Source: Ralstonia mannitolilytica
GTDB taxonomy: Bacteria; Pseudomonadota; Gammaproteobacteria; Burkholderiales; Burkholderiaceae
Assembly: GCF_905397375.1 (NCBI RefSeq)
Contig: NZ_CAJPVG010000024.1
Coordinates: 1-9,381 of the forward strand
Direction of reading: 5' to 3'
DNA: 9,381 nucleotides
The notes under the pieces are model-generated. The model searched no databases. It was not told the origin of the DNA and was given only the letters and a program-made list of their open reading frames with translations. Position 1 is the stretch's first letter. Every line of letters starts with the position of its first letter. Positions 1 to 7,204 of the stretch are shown here, piece by piece. Position numbers and translations under genes: made by a program.

Positions 1-3
1 CCG

Positions 4-27
4 CCAAAAACCGCCCTGCACGGGCGA
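4..27 (-). terminator. Possible intrinsic terminator reading leftward
   Basis: On the minus strand a 5-bp all-G/C stem (plus positions 22-26 pairing with 12-16) closes a 5-nt loop. It is followed by one G and then five consecutive T (plus positions 10-6). The stem is short, so termination would be modest. It would end a transcript coming from the TATAAT at 254-259. On the plus strand there is no T-run after the hairpin. Confidence 0.35.
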
Positions 28-210
28 AATCCGGCTCGAAAGCGACGCCAGGCCGGCGCCACGATGCCGCAATCCGGGCGGCAGAGCGGGTTGTTCAGAC
101 CTTCCTTAGCGCGCCGTGCGCTTCGCGCGACTGTCCCGCGGCGTGCCGCGATGTGATCGACGATGCGCTGCCGTCGTCCTGTGTGGGGCGGGCCGGTCGG
201 TGCCGGCGAG

Positions 211-274
211 GTCTTCAGTATAGGAAGCCCGGCCGCCGCCGCGGCCCCGGGGCATTATACCCTAGACTGAAGAC
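211..274. repeat. 14-bp inverted repeat upstream of the peroxidase gene
   Basis: GTCTTCAGTATAGG at 211-224 is the reverse complement of CCTAGACTGAAGAC at 261-274 at 13 of 14 positions. The arms are 50 bp apart centre to centre. Between them lies a perfect GC palindrome (231-236 with 241-246, four bases apart). The right arm adjoins the minus-strand TATAAT at 254-259. It could be a pair of oppositely oriented binding sites for a regulator of divergent transcription, or a large nested hairpin. No T-run follows on either strand, so it is unlikely to be a terminator. Confidence 0.5.
254..259 (-). promoter_or_regulatory. Perfect -10 hexamer TATAAT pointing left
   Basis: The minus strand reads TATAAT here, a full match to the sigma-70 -10 consensus, inside an otherwise very GC-rich stretch. 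I see no good -35 at 16-18 bp spacing; the nearest candidates, such as GTCGAT at 276-281, are poor. Transcription would start near 247 and run leftward, away from the peroxidase gene. The plus-strand reading of the same bases gives only a weak -10. Confidence 0.4.
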
Positions 275-295
275 AATCGACGCACTGCCGCTTTC

Positions 296-300
296 GGAGG
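296..300 (+). promoter_or_regulatory. Ribosome binding site GGAGG of the peroxidase gene
   Basis: GGAGG lies six bases before the ATG at 307. It fixes the start there rather than at the internal ATG at 358, which has no such motif. Confidence 0.75.
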
Positions 301-306
301 CCTGAG

Positions 307-987
307 ATGTTGTATTCCGCCATCGTTCCAGCACGCCGACGTCACCTGCAGCGGCATATGGCCGGCGTGCTGAGCCGGCACCAGCTGCTGATGATCGCCA
401 TCATCATTGCGATCGGCGTCATTGCGCTGCTGCTGCCGCGCACGGGCCACGCCGCCCCGGCTGCGGCCACGGCGCAAGACCCGGCACCGGCCTGCCCGGC
501 CAGCCTGAACTTTCGCGTCAACCGGCTGCAGGACGACGCCCGCCAAGACCTCTGCCAGTACGCCGGACGCGTGGTGCTGGTCGTCAACACCGCAAGCTAC
601 TGCGGCTACACGCACCAGTACGAAGGGCTGGAAGCGCTGTATGCGAGGTACCGCGACAAAGGGCTGACCGTGCTCGGCTTTCCGTCCAACGACTTCCAGC
701 AGGAACCCGGCAACAGCAAGCAGATCGCCGATTTTTGCTACAACACGTACGGCGTGAAATTCCCGATGTTTTCCAAGACCGCCGTCGTGGGCGCAGGGGC
801 GTCGCCGCTATACACATGGCTGGCGGCGCAGACGGGTCAGCCGCCCAAATGGAATTTCCACAAATATCTGCTGGACCGCAACGGCCGCGTGGCCGCCGTG
901 TTCCCGAGCAGCGTTGAGCCGACCGACCCGACCCTCGTCAAACGCATCGAGGCGCTGCTCGCCGAACCGGCACGCGCATCGCGCTGA
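307..987 (+). CDS. Glutathione peroxidase family protein, exported or membrane-anchored
   Basis: The 226-residue product belongs to the glutathione peroxidase (GPx/BtuE) family, thioredoxin-fold enzymes that reduce hydrogen peroxide or organic hydroperoxides with a thiol donor. Visible family motifs are NTASYCGYT with peroxidatic Cys99, FPSNDFQQEPG with catalytic Gln132, and WNFHKYLLD with Trp182 and Asn183. Cys144 in the FCYNTYGVKFPMF segment sits where the resolving cysteine of thioredoxin-dependent GPx proteins lies; the FPCNQF cysteine is replaced by serine. The first 50 or so residues are an extension with a basic start, a hydrophobic stretch at about 27-43 and a small-residue region (GHAAPAAA) like a signal-peptidase site. 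This suggests action in the periplasm or at the outer face of the inner membrane. Two further cysteines (63 and 83) precede the domain. Its stop codon abuts that of the convergent patatin gene with no base between. Family assignment is firm; location and electron donor are inferred. Confidence 0.92.
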   Translation: MLYSAIVPARRRHLQRHMAGVLSRHQLLMIAIIIAIGVIALLLPRTGHAAPAAATAQDPAPACPASLNFRVNRLQDDARQDLCQYAGRVVLVVNTASYCGYTHQYEGLEALYARYRDKGLTVLGFPSNDFQQEPGNSKQIADFCYNTYGVKFPMFSKTAVVGAGASPLYTWLAAQTGQPPKWNFHKYLLDRNGRVAAVFPSSVEPTDPTLVKRIEALLAEPARASR

Positions 988-2178
988 TCACGCCGCTCGC
1001 ATGGTGTCGGGCATCGCGCCGTAGAGAAACGCGGCAAGCTCGTCGCGGCGCGCCTGCACGTCGCGCTCGCCGAGGGCGATCAGCTCCTGCGTGAACTCGG
1101 GCTCGAACAGCAGGTAGCTGGCGAACGCCGCGCCGCGGGCCTCCGTGCCGCCCAGCGGCTTGAGCAGCGCGCGCACCGTGCCCGGCAGGCGCTGCACGTG
1201 GCGCAAGGCAATCAACTCGATGCGCTCGGACGGCGCCATCACCAGCACCTCGATCTTGCGCCAGCCGTCGCGCGCGTCGGCAATCTCGGGGTTGCGGCTG
1301 ACCATCGCGTTGATGTGCTGCAGCCGTTCGATGTCGGCCGACAGTCCATCGAGGAAGATGCTCGCCAGCGCCTGCCCCGCGATCTGCGCAAGCGACGGAT
1401 AGCCAGACGCCGGGACCGTGTCGTACCACCCCGGCTGCGAACGCGATGCGGCCCCCACTACAAGGATGCGACTCGCGCCAAGATGGATCGCCGGACTCAG
1501 CGGCGACATCTGCCGCATCGTGCCGTCACCGAACCATTCATCGTTGCCCTCGATCTGCACCGGCTCGGCCGGAAACACGAACGGGATGCTCGAAGACGCC
1601 AGCATGTGTGCCACGCCGATCTGGTCCGCGACCGCAATGCGCTGCGAGCGCCGCCACGGCAATACCACGTGCGGAGACTGATAGAACGTGACGTGGCGCC
1701 CCGTCGTGTACGACAGCGCCGTGATGGCCAGCGCCCGCAGCGCTCCGGCCTCGAACGCAGCCTGCACCTGCCGGCCGTCGTGCTGCGCGTCGAGCAGCTC
1801 GCGCAGCGGCGTGTTGTCGAACAGCGCGCGCGGCGTGCGGCCCGTCATCCAGCCGAAGGCCAGCGCGGTGAGCCAGCGTGCGCCGCTCGAGCCCACGCGG
1901 CCGACGTCGGTGCGATACACGCGGTCGGCATGCAGGTTGCCCCACAGTTGCGTGAGCGCTTCCGCGGCCTGCGTGAAATCCTGCGCGCCACGGGCCAGGC
2001 CGAGGCTGTTGATGGCGCCTGCCGAAGTCCCGCAGATGATGTCGAACGGAGTGCGGGCCACGCCGGGCGCGTACTCGCGCGCCAGTGCGGCGATCCCGCG
2101 CAGCACGCCCACCTGATAGGCCGCGCGCGCGCCGCCGCCCATCATCAGGAGCGCGGTGCAGTCTTGCGACATCGGCAT
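988..2178 (-). CDS. Patatin-like phospholipase family protein
   Basis: The 396-residue product is a patatin-fold serine acyl hydrolase, a family that deacylates phospholipids or other acyl esters with a Ser-Asp dyad. The N-terminus carries the glycine-rich oxyanion loop GGGARAAYQVGVL (14-26). The nucleophile elbow is GTSAG (50-54, Ser52). The dyad aspartate is in DGT at 218-220 (Asp218), where most members have DGG or DGA. There is no signal peptide, so a cytoplasmic enzyme is expected. About 170 residues follow the catalytic domain. ATG at 2178 is taken as start; ATG at 2172 is equally possible, and neither has a clear ribosome binding site. The phaM stop lies only 3 bp upstream, so translation is probably coupled to phaM. 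Substrate is unknown. Placement after phaM allows a role in granule or membrane lipid turnover, which is inference. Confidence 0.9.
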   Translation of the reverse strand: MPMSQDCTALLMMGGGARAAYQVGVLRGIAALAREYAPGVARTPFDIICGTSAGAINSLGLARGAQDFTQAAEALTQLWGNLHADRVYRTDVGRVGSSGARWLTALAFGWMTGRTPRALFDNTPLRELLDAQHDGRQVQAAFEAGALRALAITALSYTTGRHVTFYQSPHVVLPWRRSQRIAVADQIGVAHMLASSSIPFVFPAEPVQIEGNDEWFGDGTMRQMSPLSPAIHLGASRILVVGAASRSQPGWYDTVPASGYPSLAQIAGQALASIFLDGLSADIERLQHINAMVSRNPEIADARDGWRKIEVLVMAPSERIELIALRHVQRLPGTVRALLKPLGGTEARGAAFASYLLFEPEFTQELIALGERDVQARRDELAAFLYGAMPDTMRAA

Positions 2179-2181
2179 CGA

Positions 2182-3063
2182 TCAGGAATTGCCGTTGGCC
2201 GGCTTGCGCGGTGCGGCCTTCGCCGGAGCCTTCTTGGCGGCGGTTTTGCCAGCCGGCTTTGCCGTCTTGCCCGCAGGCGCCTTGGCCTCCGACCTCGGCG
2301 CCGGCTTGCTGCCCGCCTGCTTCGATTTGGCCGGTGCCGACGGCGCTTCGATGTCTTCCGGCGCCGTATCGAGCCCTTCCGCGCCGGGTGCGCCGCCGAA
2401 CCCCGGGAAGCCGCCCGGGAAGCCCGGCATCAAGTGTTGCGGCATCGGCATGGCCGCAGCTGCGGAGCTGGCGATCTGGTTGAACTGCTGCTGCAGCATG
2501 TTCCACCAGGGCGACGGATCCAGAGCCGCGGCGGCGGCACGTGCCGCGGCCTGGGCATGCTCGGCCGAGCGGGCGCTCTGCGCGCGGGCTTCGGCCTGAT
2601 CGTCGTCGGTGTCTTCGGCTTGGGCTTCCGCCTCGGCTTCGGCCTTGTCTTCAGGCGCGGGGGCCTCAGGCTGCGCGGGCTTGGCGGTGGCGGCGGTGTG
2701 CGGCCAGGCCGGCTTGGGCTCGCCGTCCGGCGGCGATGCAGCCGGGGTCAAGCCATCGAACGCGCTCTTCATGGCTTCCGGTGACAGCGCGGCGCCGAAG
2801 GTCTGCAGCGCAACCAGCGTGGCCCGCTGCACCTCCAGGCCCTGGATCGCGGTGCGCAGCAGGCTCGCATTCAGCTGCAGCCAGCTTTCCACCGCGCGCA
2901 GATCGTGAATGCGCTTGTCGAGCTCCTCCAGATCCATCGGCGGCGCCGCGAAGCTCGCCATGTTGGGCATCCCGGCACCGGGCATGCCGGCAAAGCCGCC
3001 CCCCCAGAGCTTGCGCAGGAATTCGAAACCGCCTTCGGCAAAGTTGGGCATCTGGGTGAACAT
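2182..3063 (-). CDS. phaM: PhaM-type PHB granule-associated multifunctional protein
   Basis: The 293-residue product matches PhaM of Ralstonia eutropha, a protein known to bind PHB synthase, activate it and tether granules to the nucleoid. The N-terminus is typical (FEFLRKLWGG at 13-22, then a Met/Gly-rich stretch). A conserved helical segment follows at about 43-100 (DLEELDKRIHDLRAVESW and onward), resembling phasin-like coiled regions. The centre (105-180) is Ala/Glu/Pro-rich and acidic. A second short conserved block is at 181-200 (DPSPWWNMLQQQFNQ). The last 50 residues are Lys/Ala/Pro-rich with histone-H1-like repeats such as KTAAKKAPAKAAPRKP, suited to DNA binding. The start at 3063 rather than the ATG at 3192 is chosen because AGGAGA lies just upstream and because the extra 43 codons would overlap the preceding gene and read as shadow. 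It is somewhat longer than the roughly 260 residues I recall for R. eutropha PhaM, mainly through low-complexity regions. Confidence 0.88.
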   Translation of the reverse strand: MFTQMPNFAEGGFEFLRKLWGGGFAGMPGAGMPNMASFAAPPMDLEELDKRIHDLRAVESWLQLNASLLRTAIQGLEVQRATLVALQTFGAALSPEAMKSAFDGLTPAASPPDGEPKPAWPHTAATAKPAQPEAPAPEDKAEAEAEAQAEDTDDDQAEARAQSARSAEHAQAAARAAAAALDPSPWWNMLQQQFNQIASSAAAAMPMPQHLMPGFPGGFPGFGGAPGAEGLDTAPEDIEAPSAPAKSKQAGSKPAPRSEAKAPAGKTAKPAGKTAAKKAPAKAAPRKPANGNS

Positions 3064-3067
3064 GGTG

Positions 3068-3073
3068 TCTCCT
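3068..3073 (-). promoter_or_regulatory. Ribosome binding site of phaM
   Basis: The minus strand reads AGGAGACACC directly before ATG. The same AGGAGAC(A/G)CC-ATG pattern precedes the LLM oxidoreductase gene, and a close variant precedes the binding-protein gene. It decides the phaM start in favour of 3063. Confidence 0.7.
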
Positions 3074-3085
3074 ACGAAATCGGTG

Positions 3086-3904
<819 letters not shown>

Positions 3905-3925
3905 GAGATCGGCGTGTGTGGATCA

Positions 3926-3953
3926 AGCATAGCGGATGCGCTCGCGCGCGCAA
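3926..3953 (-). promoter_or_regulatory. Possible promoter for the crotonase-phaM-patatin operon
   Basis: In the 68-bp gap the minus strand has TTGCGC (3953-3948) and TATGCT (3931-3926) with a 16-bp spacer. These match sigma-70 consensus at 3 and 4 of 6 positions. The -10 ends 21 bp before the ATG at 3904, leaving room for only a very short leader. It is a weak candidate, supported mainly by position. Confidence 0.3.
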
Positions 3954-3972
3954 CGCGGCAAGCGCGGCACCG

Positions 3973-5124
3973 TCAGTTCGGACGATCGGCCAGGTGCCAT
4001 TGGCCGCGGCGGATCTGCGCCATCACGCGGGCACGCTGGTCGAGGCCCACGTGGTCTTGCGGGCTCATGTTGACGACGCCGGTGCTGGTCGGCAGGTCGC
4101 GCACCTGTTCCAGCGCGTCGCGCAGGGCCTCGCGGAAAGCCGGCGTGCCCGGCTTGGCGCGCTTGAGCGCCACGGGCACGGCGCGCTGCAGCAGCAGGCC
4201 GATGTCACCCGTGTACGCGGCAAAGATCGACACGCTGCCCTTGCCGAACGCGGCTTCGTAACGGCGTGCGAAATCCAGCGCCTGCTTCCTGGCCGGGTCG
4301 GCATCCGGCAGTTCGGCGGCGACCATCACGGGCCCGGTCGGCACGTACGCGCCTTCGCAGTCCTTGCCGCACAGCTTGACGAAATCGTTGTTCGAGACGC
4401 CGTGGTTGAAGTAGATCTTACCGGTGTAGCCGCGCTCGGCCAGCGCGCGGGCCGGCAAAGCGGCGGGTGTGCCGGAAGCGCCGATCACCACCGCATCGGG
4501 CTTGCCGGCCAGCAGGTGCAGCACCTGCGCCGTCACGCTGTTGTCGGTGGGCGAGAAGCGCTCGGTATCGGTCACGCGGATGTGCTTGAGGTCGGCAAAG
4601 CGCTGCACCTCGGCCAGAAACGCCTCGCCCAGCGCGTTGGCAAAACCGATGTACGCGATGGTCTTCACGCCGTGCGCGGCGGCGTGCTCGGCAATGAGCG
4701 ACGCCATGTGCGAATCGGAATGCGGCGTCTTGAAGACCCAGCGGCGCCGCGCATCCATCGGCTCGACCAGCCGGGCGGACGAGGCCAACGAGATGACCGG
4801 TGTCCTGCCCTCGGCCGCCGCATCGATCATCGCCAGCGTATTGGGCGTGGTGGACGAGCCGACGATCACGTCGACGTTGGATTCGCTCATCAGCTTGCGC
4901 GTGTTGGTGACGGCGCGCGTGGTGTCGGACGCGTCATCCAGCACGATCACGTCGACCTTCTCGCCGCCGATCTCGCGTGGCCACAGTGTGGTGGCGTTCT
5001 TTTCGGGCAGGCCCAGCGAAGCTTGGGGGCCCGTCGCCGAAACCGTCACGCCGATGCGGATATCCGCCAGCGCGGTGCAAGACAGCAAAGCCAGACCAAC
5101 CAGTACGCCAACCTGTCGCTGCAT
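3973..5124 (-). CDS. Periplasmic ABC transporter substrate-binding protein, branched-chain amino acid type
   Basis: The 383-residue product is a type I periplasmic binding protein of the LivJ/LivK (Peripla_BP_6) family, which delivers amino acids, amides or aromatic acids to ABC importers. Residues 1-20 form a Sec signal peptide ending TALA, with cleavage before Asp21 and mature start DIRIGVTVSATGPQASLG, the usual first strand and ligand-binding loop. Further family features are VDVIVLDDASDTTRAV (57-72), VDVIVGSSTTPNTLAM (84-99) and TPVISLASS (108-116). Cys252 and Cys256 (LCGKDCEG) could form a short-range disulphide. GGGAG lies seven bases before the ATG. No permease or ATPase gene is in the window, so it is an orphan here and may share LivHMGF components encoded elsewhere. 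The ligand cannot be read from sequence; location between an LLM oxidoreductase and a crotonase suggests a carboxylated or aromatic compound, as inference. Confidence 0.9.
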   Translation of the reverse strand: MQRQVGVLVGLALLSCTALADIRIGVTVSATGPQASLGLPEKNATTLWPREIGGEKVDVIVLDDASDTTRAVTNTRKLMSESNVDVIVGSSTTPNTLAMIDAAAEGRTPVISLASSARLVEPMDARRRWVFKTPHSDSHMASLIAEHAAAHGVKTIAYIGFANALGEAFLAEVQRFADLKHIRVTDTERFSPTDNSVTAQVLHLLAGKPDAVVIGASGTPAALPARALAERGYTGKIYFNHGVSNNDFVKLCGKDCEGAYVPTGPVMVAAELPDADPARKQALDFARRYEAAFGKGSVSIFAAYTGDIGLLLQRAVPVALKRAKPGTPAFREALRDALEQVRDLPTSTGVVNMSPQDHVGLDQRARVMAQIRRGQWHLADRPN

Positions 5125-5137
5125 GGGTGTCTCCCGT

Positions 5138-5178
5138 GGTTTGGCGAAGAGCGTAGCGGTTTTGCAGCGGTTTGGCGA
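5138..5178. repeat. 10-bp direct repeat in the binding-protein promoter region
   Basis: GGTTTGGCGA occurs at 5138-5147 and again at 5169-5178, 31 bp apart (about three helical turns) in an 80-bp intergenic gap. A shorter repeat, AGCGGTTT, occurs at 5155-5162 and 5166-5173. The copies lie 14 to 54 bp upstream of the start codon at 5124, where a regulator site would be expected. No regulator family is suggested by the motif. Confidence 0.45.
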
Positions 5179-5204
5179 TGCGGGCCAGCCCGGGCAGCTG
5201 GCGT

Positions 5205-6209
5205 TCAGGCGGCCAGCGCCGCGATGCCGGCGCGCGGCAATGCGTCCTCCATCAACGCGCGCATCGATTCGAGCACGGCTGTCTGCGGCATCAGCCCGAA
5301 GTTGTGCAGCGCCATCACGTGATCGACGCCCATGTCGGACAAGCGCGCGAGCTTGTCGGCCACCGCATCGGGCGTGCCGAACAGCGACAGGCCGCTGGCG
5401 AGCACGTCGTCATAGGTCTGCCGGCGTGCATAGAGCCGCGTGGCGACGTAGAGGTCGAACGCATCGGCCGCGGTGGCGCGCACGGCAGCTTCCGTAGGCC
5501 CGACGTGCGTGTGCAGGGCGACCGCCGCCATGCCGCGCGCATCGGCGATGCCGGCCTCGGCCAGGCCGCGGCGGTAGTCGTCCATCAACGTGCGGATGTC
5601 TTCGAAGCGCTCCACCGACGCGTATGGCACGAACAGCATGCGCCGCCCCTGCCGGCCGATGTGATACGCCACCTCGCGCCGCAGGATCGCCACGTGGATC
5701 GGCACGCGGGCCTGCGCCGGCAGCACATTGAGGCGCACGTCGCGCAGCGTGTGGAACTGGCCTTCGTGATGCACGCGCTCGCCGCAGAGCAGCCGCTCCA
5801 CCAGCATCAGGGCCTCGTCAAACCGCTCGCGCTTGACGGCGGGGTCGACGTCGTAGCCCTCGAACTCGTGCTTCAGGTATCCCGAGCCCACGCCGAGCGA
5901 CAGCCGCCCGCCCGACAGCACGTCGACCATCGCATAGTTCTCGGCCACCGTGGCCGGATGATGAAACGTCAGGATCGAAATGGCGGTGCCCAGACGCAGC
6001 CGCTGCGTCTGCGCGGCCAGGTGCGAGAGAAAGACCGCCGGGTTCGGTACCGCGCCGTACTCGTGAAAGTGGTGCTCGGCCACCCAGAAGGTGTCGTAGC
6101 CGAGCGACTCTGCGTGGCGGGCCTGGCCGATGACGTCTGCGTAGAGTTGCGGCAGACTGCGATGCCGGTCCGGATAGTGGTCCTGCACGGAAAAGATCGA
6201 CAGCTTCAT
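5205..6209 (-). CDS. LLM class flavin-dependent oxidoreductase (luciferase-like monooxygenase)
   Basis: The 334-residue product belongs to the bacterial luciferase-like (LLM) family, TIM-barrel flavoenzymes that oxidise or monooxygenate small organic substrates using reduced FMN from a partner reductase, or F420 in some organisms. Features seen are the first strand MKLSIFSVQDHYP, LGYDTFWVAEHHFHEYG (36-52, second strand with the paired histidines), LRLGTAISILTFHHPATVAE (71-90) and LSGGRLSLGVGSGYLKHEFEGY (98-119), all typical. The C-terminal GTPDAVADKLARL helix is also characteristic. No signal peptide is present. AGGAGACGCC directly precedes the ATG at 6209. It is divergent from an IclR-family gene across 95 bp, suggesting control by that regulator, and the binding-protein gene follows 80 bp downstream. 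The substrate is unknown. Confidence 0.92.
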   Translation of the reverse strand: MKLSIFSVQDHYPDRHRSLPQLYADVIGQARHAESLGYDTFWVAEHHFHEYGAVPNPAVFLSHLAAQTQRLRLGTAISILTFHHPATVAENYAMVDVLSGGRLSLGVGSGYLKHEFEGYDVDPAVKRERFDEALMLVERLLCGERVHHEGQFHTLRDVRLNVLPAQARVPIHVAILRREVAYHIGRQGRRMLFVPYASVERFEDIRTLMDDYRRGLAEAGIADARGMAAVALHTHVGPTEAAVRATAADAFDLYVATRLYARRQTYDDVLASGLSLFGTPDAVADKLARLSDMGVDHVMALHNFGLMPQTAVLESMRALMEDALPRAGIAALAA

Positions 6210-6251
6210 GGCGTCTCCTGGTCCTTTCAGCGCGCAGGCCGCCGCGCCGAT

Positions 6252-6283
6252 TTGTATCTTTTTGCGTAACGCGTATCTTATAA
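6252..6283. promoter_or_regulatory. AT-rich divergent promoter/operator region between LLM gene and IclR-1
   Basis: This is the most AT-rich spot of the 95-bp divergent gap. The heptamer GTATCTT occurs at 6254-6260 and 6273-6279. Between the copies is an odd-symmetry palindrome, GCGT-A-ACGC (6264-6272). On the plus strand TTGTAT (6252-6257) and TATCTT (6274-6279), 16 bp apart, could be a -35/-10 pair for the IclR gene. IclR proteins often bind short palindromes between their own gene and a divergent target, so this is a plausible operator, but it is not proven. Confidence 0.4.
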
Positions 6284-6304
6284 AGCGACATCCGAGACTT
6301 CAAG

Positions 6305-7201
6305 ATGGCCATCGAAGACAGCCTGCCGCCCGACGAACCGCCCGTGGAAGACGCCGCGCCCGAACGCGCCAGCGCCGGCATCCAGTCCGCCGAAATTGCG
6401 CTGACGGTGCTCTCGGCGATGGCGCGCACCGGCGGCGCGCATGCCGTATCTGAACTCGGCCGGCAGCTCGGCATGCCGCGCGCGAAGGTGCACCGCTACC
6501 TGGTCTCGCTCGAGCGCATGGGTTTCGTGGAGCAGGATTCCGCCTCCGCCCGCTACCGGCTCGGCACGCAGGCGCTGCAGGTGGGGCTGTCGGCGCTGTC
6601 CGACGTGGATTTCGTGCGTGAAGGCAGCAACCTGCTGCCCAAGCTGGCCGAGCGGCTGAACGAAAGCGTGTTCCTGTCGGTGTGGACGAACCGCGGCCCC
6701 GTGATCGTGCGCTGGGAAGACGGCGGCCGCCCCGTGACCGTGAACGTGCGGGTGGGCTCGGTCATGCCGCTGCTGAATTCCGCCACGGGCCAGGCCTGCG
6801 CCGCGTGGGTGCCGGAAATCCAGATCGTCCCGCTCATCGACCGCGAACTGCGCGGCCCGGGCGCCGGCAAGGCTGGGCTGACCGACTGGCTGAACTGCCG
6901 CGCACGCTGGCAGACGGTGCGGCACGAGGGCGTGGCGCGGATCGCCGGGACGCTCGTGCACGGCATCGATTCGGTGGCGGTGCCGGTGCTCGATTCACAG
7001 GGCAAGCTGGCCGGCGCCATTACGGCGCTGGGGCTGTCCAGCGTGTTCGATTCCAGCCTGGAAGGCGCCCCCTCGCGGCTGCTGCGCGAGGCAGGGCGGG
7101 CCTTGTCGTTGCGCCTCGGTTACCACGGCCAGGCCTTGACGACCGGCTCCGCGCCGGCCAAGCGCGGGCGCCGCGCGAAAGCCGCCCCCGAATCGGCTTA
7201 A
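6305..7201 (+). CDS. IclR family transcriptional regulator (IclR-1)
   Basis: The 298-residue product is an IclR-family regulator, a group of dimeric or tetrameric DNA-binding proteins that control catabolic genes in response to small aromatic or carboxylic acids. After a variable acidic/proline-rich leader (1-25), the winged helix-turn-helix spans about 27-90 (GIQSAEIALTVLSAM; recognition region MPRAKVHRYLVSLERMGFVEQ; wing YRLGTQALQVG). The effector domain runs from about 100 to 272, with VMPLLNSATGQA and the VAVPVLDSQGKLAGAITALG segment typical of the family. A basic tail (KRGRRAK) ends the protein. The ATG at 6305 has no strong ribosome binding site. Divergence from the LLM oxidoreductase suggests that gene is a target. 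The stop is 3 bp from the convergent FAH-family stop. It is clearly paralogous to the regulator at 8280-9128. Confidence 0.93.
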   Translation: MAIEDSLPPDEPPVEDAAPERASAGIQSAEIALTVLSAMARTGGAHAVSELGRQLGMPRAKVHRYLVSLERMGFVEQDSASARYRLGTQALQVGLSALSDVDFVREGSNLLPKLAERLNESVFLSVWTNRGPVIVRWEDGGRPVTVNVRVGSVMPLLNSATGQACAAWVPEIQIVPLIDRELRGPGAGKAGLTDWLNCRARWQTVRHEGVARIAGTLVHGIDSVAVPVLDSQGKLAGAITALGLSSVFDSSLEGAPSRLLREAGRALSLRLGYHGQALTTGSAPAKRGRRAKAAPESA

Positions 7202-7204
7202 GGC

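Larger units (their letters stand above)
1..306. other. Gene-free leading intergenic region
   Basis: I find no convincing protein gene in these 306 bases. The only ATG-initiated minus-strand frame I found (255 down to 106, 49 codons) starts inside a perfect -10 hexamer and reads as low-complexity Arg/Gly, so I do not call it. The region contains a minus-strand TATAAT (254-259), an inverted repeat (211-224 with 261-274), a GC palindrome (231-246), several short hairpins between about 60 and 205, and a minus-strand terminator-like hairpin at 4-27. Read on the minus strand, this is promoter, structured stretch, terminator, which would suit a small RNA of roughly 240 nt or the leader of a gene beyond the left edge. 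I recognise no RNA family: it does not match the 6S, 4.5S, RNase P or tmRNA core motifs I know. Confidence 0.6.

Noticed and set aside
1..210. Known structured RNA (RNase P, 6S, 4.5S, tmRNA) on the minus strand
   Set aside because: The GGAAGG segment near 97-107 looked suggestive, but the conserved core motifs of these RNAs are not present.
106..255. 49-codon minus-strand ORF
   Set aside because: Its ATG is part of the TATAAT-containing -10 and the product is Arg/Gly-rich without motifs, so translation is unlikely.
2210..2340. Repeat-like low-complexity DNA resembling a minisatellite
   Set aside because: It is explained by the Lys/Ala/Pro-rich C-terminal tail coded by phaM and has no separate repeat unit.
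1198..2784. 528-codon plus-strand open frame
   Set aside because: Its Arg/His/Ala-rich product resembles no family, and it lies antisense to the well-supported patatin and phaM genes; it is a GC-driven shadow.
3916..6269. Long plus-strand open frames (3916-5322 and 5172-6269)
   Set aside because: Both mirror the binding-protein and LLM genes, whose motifs are clear on the minus strand; composition is typical of antisense shadow.
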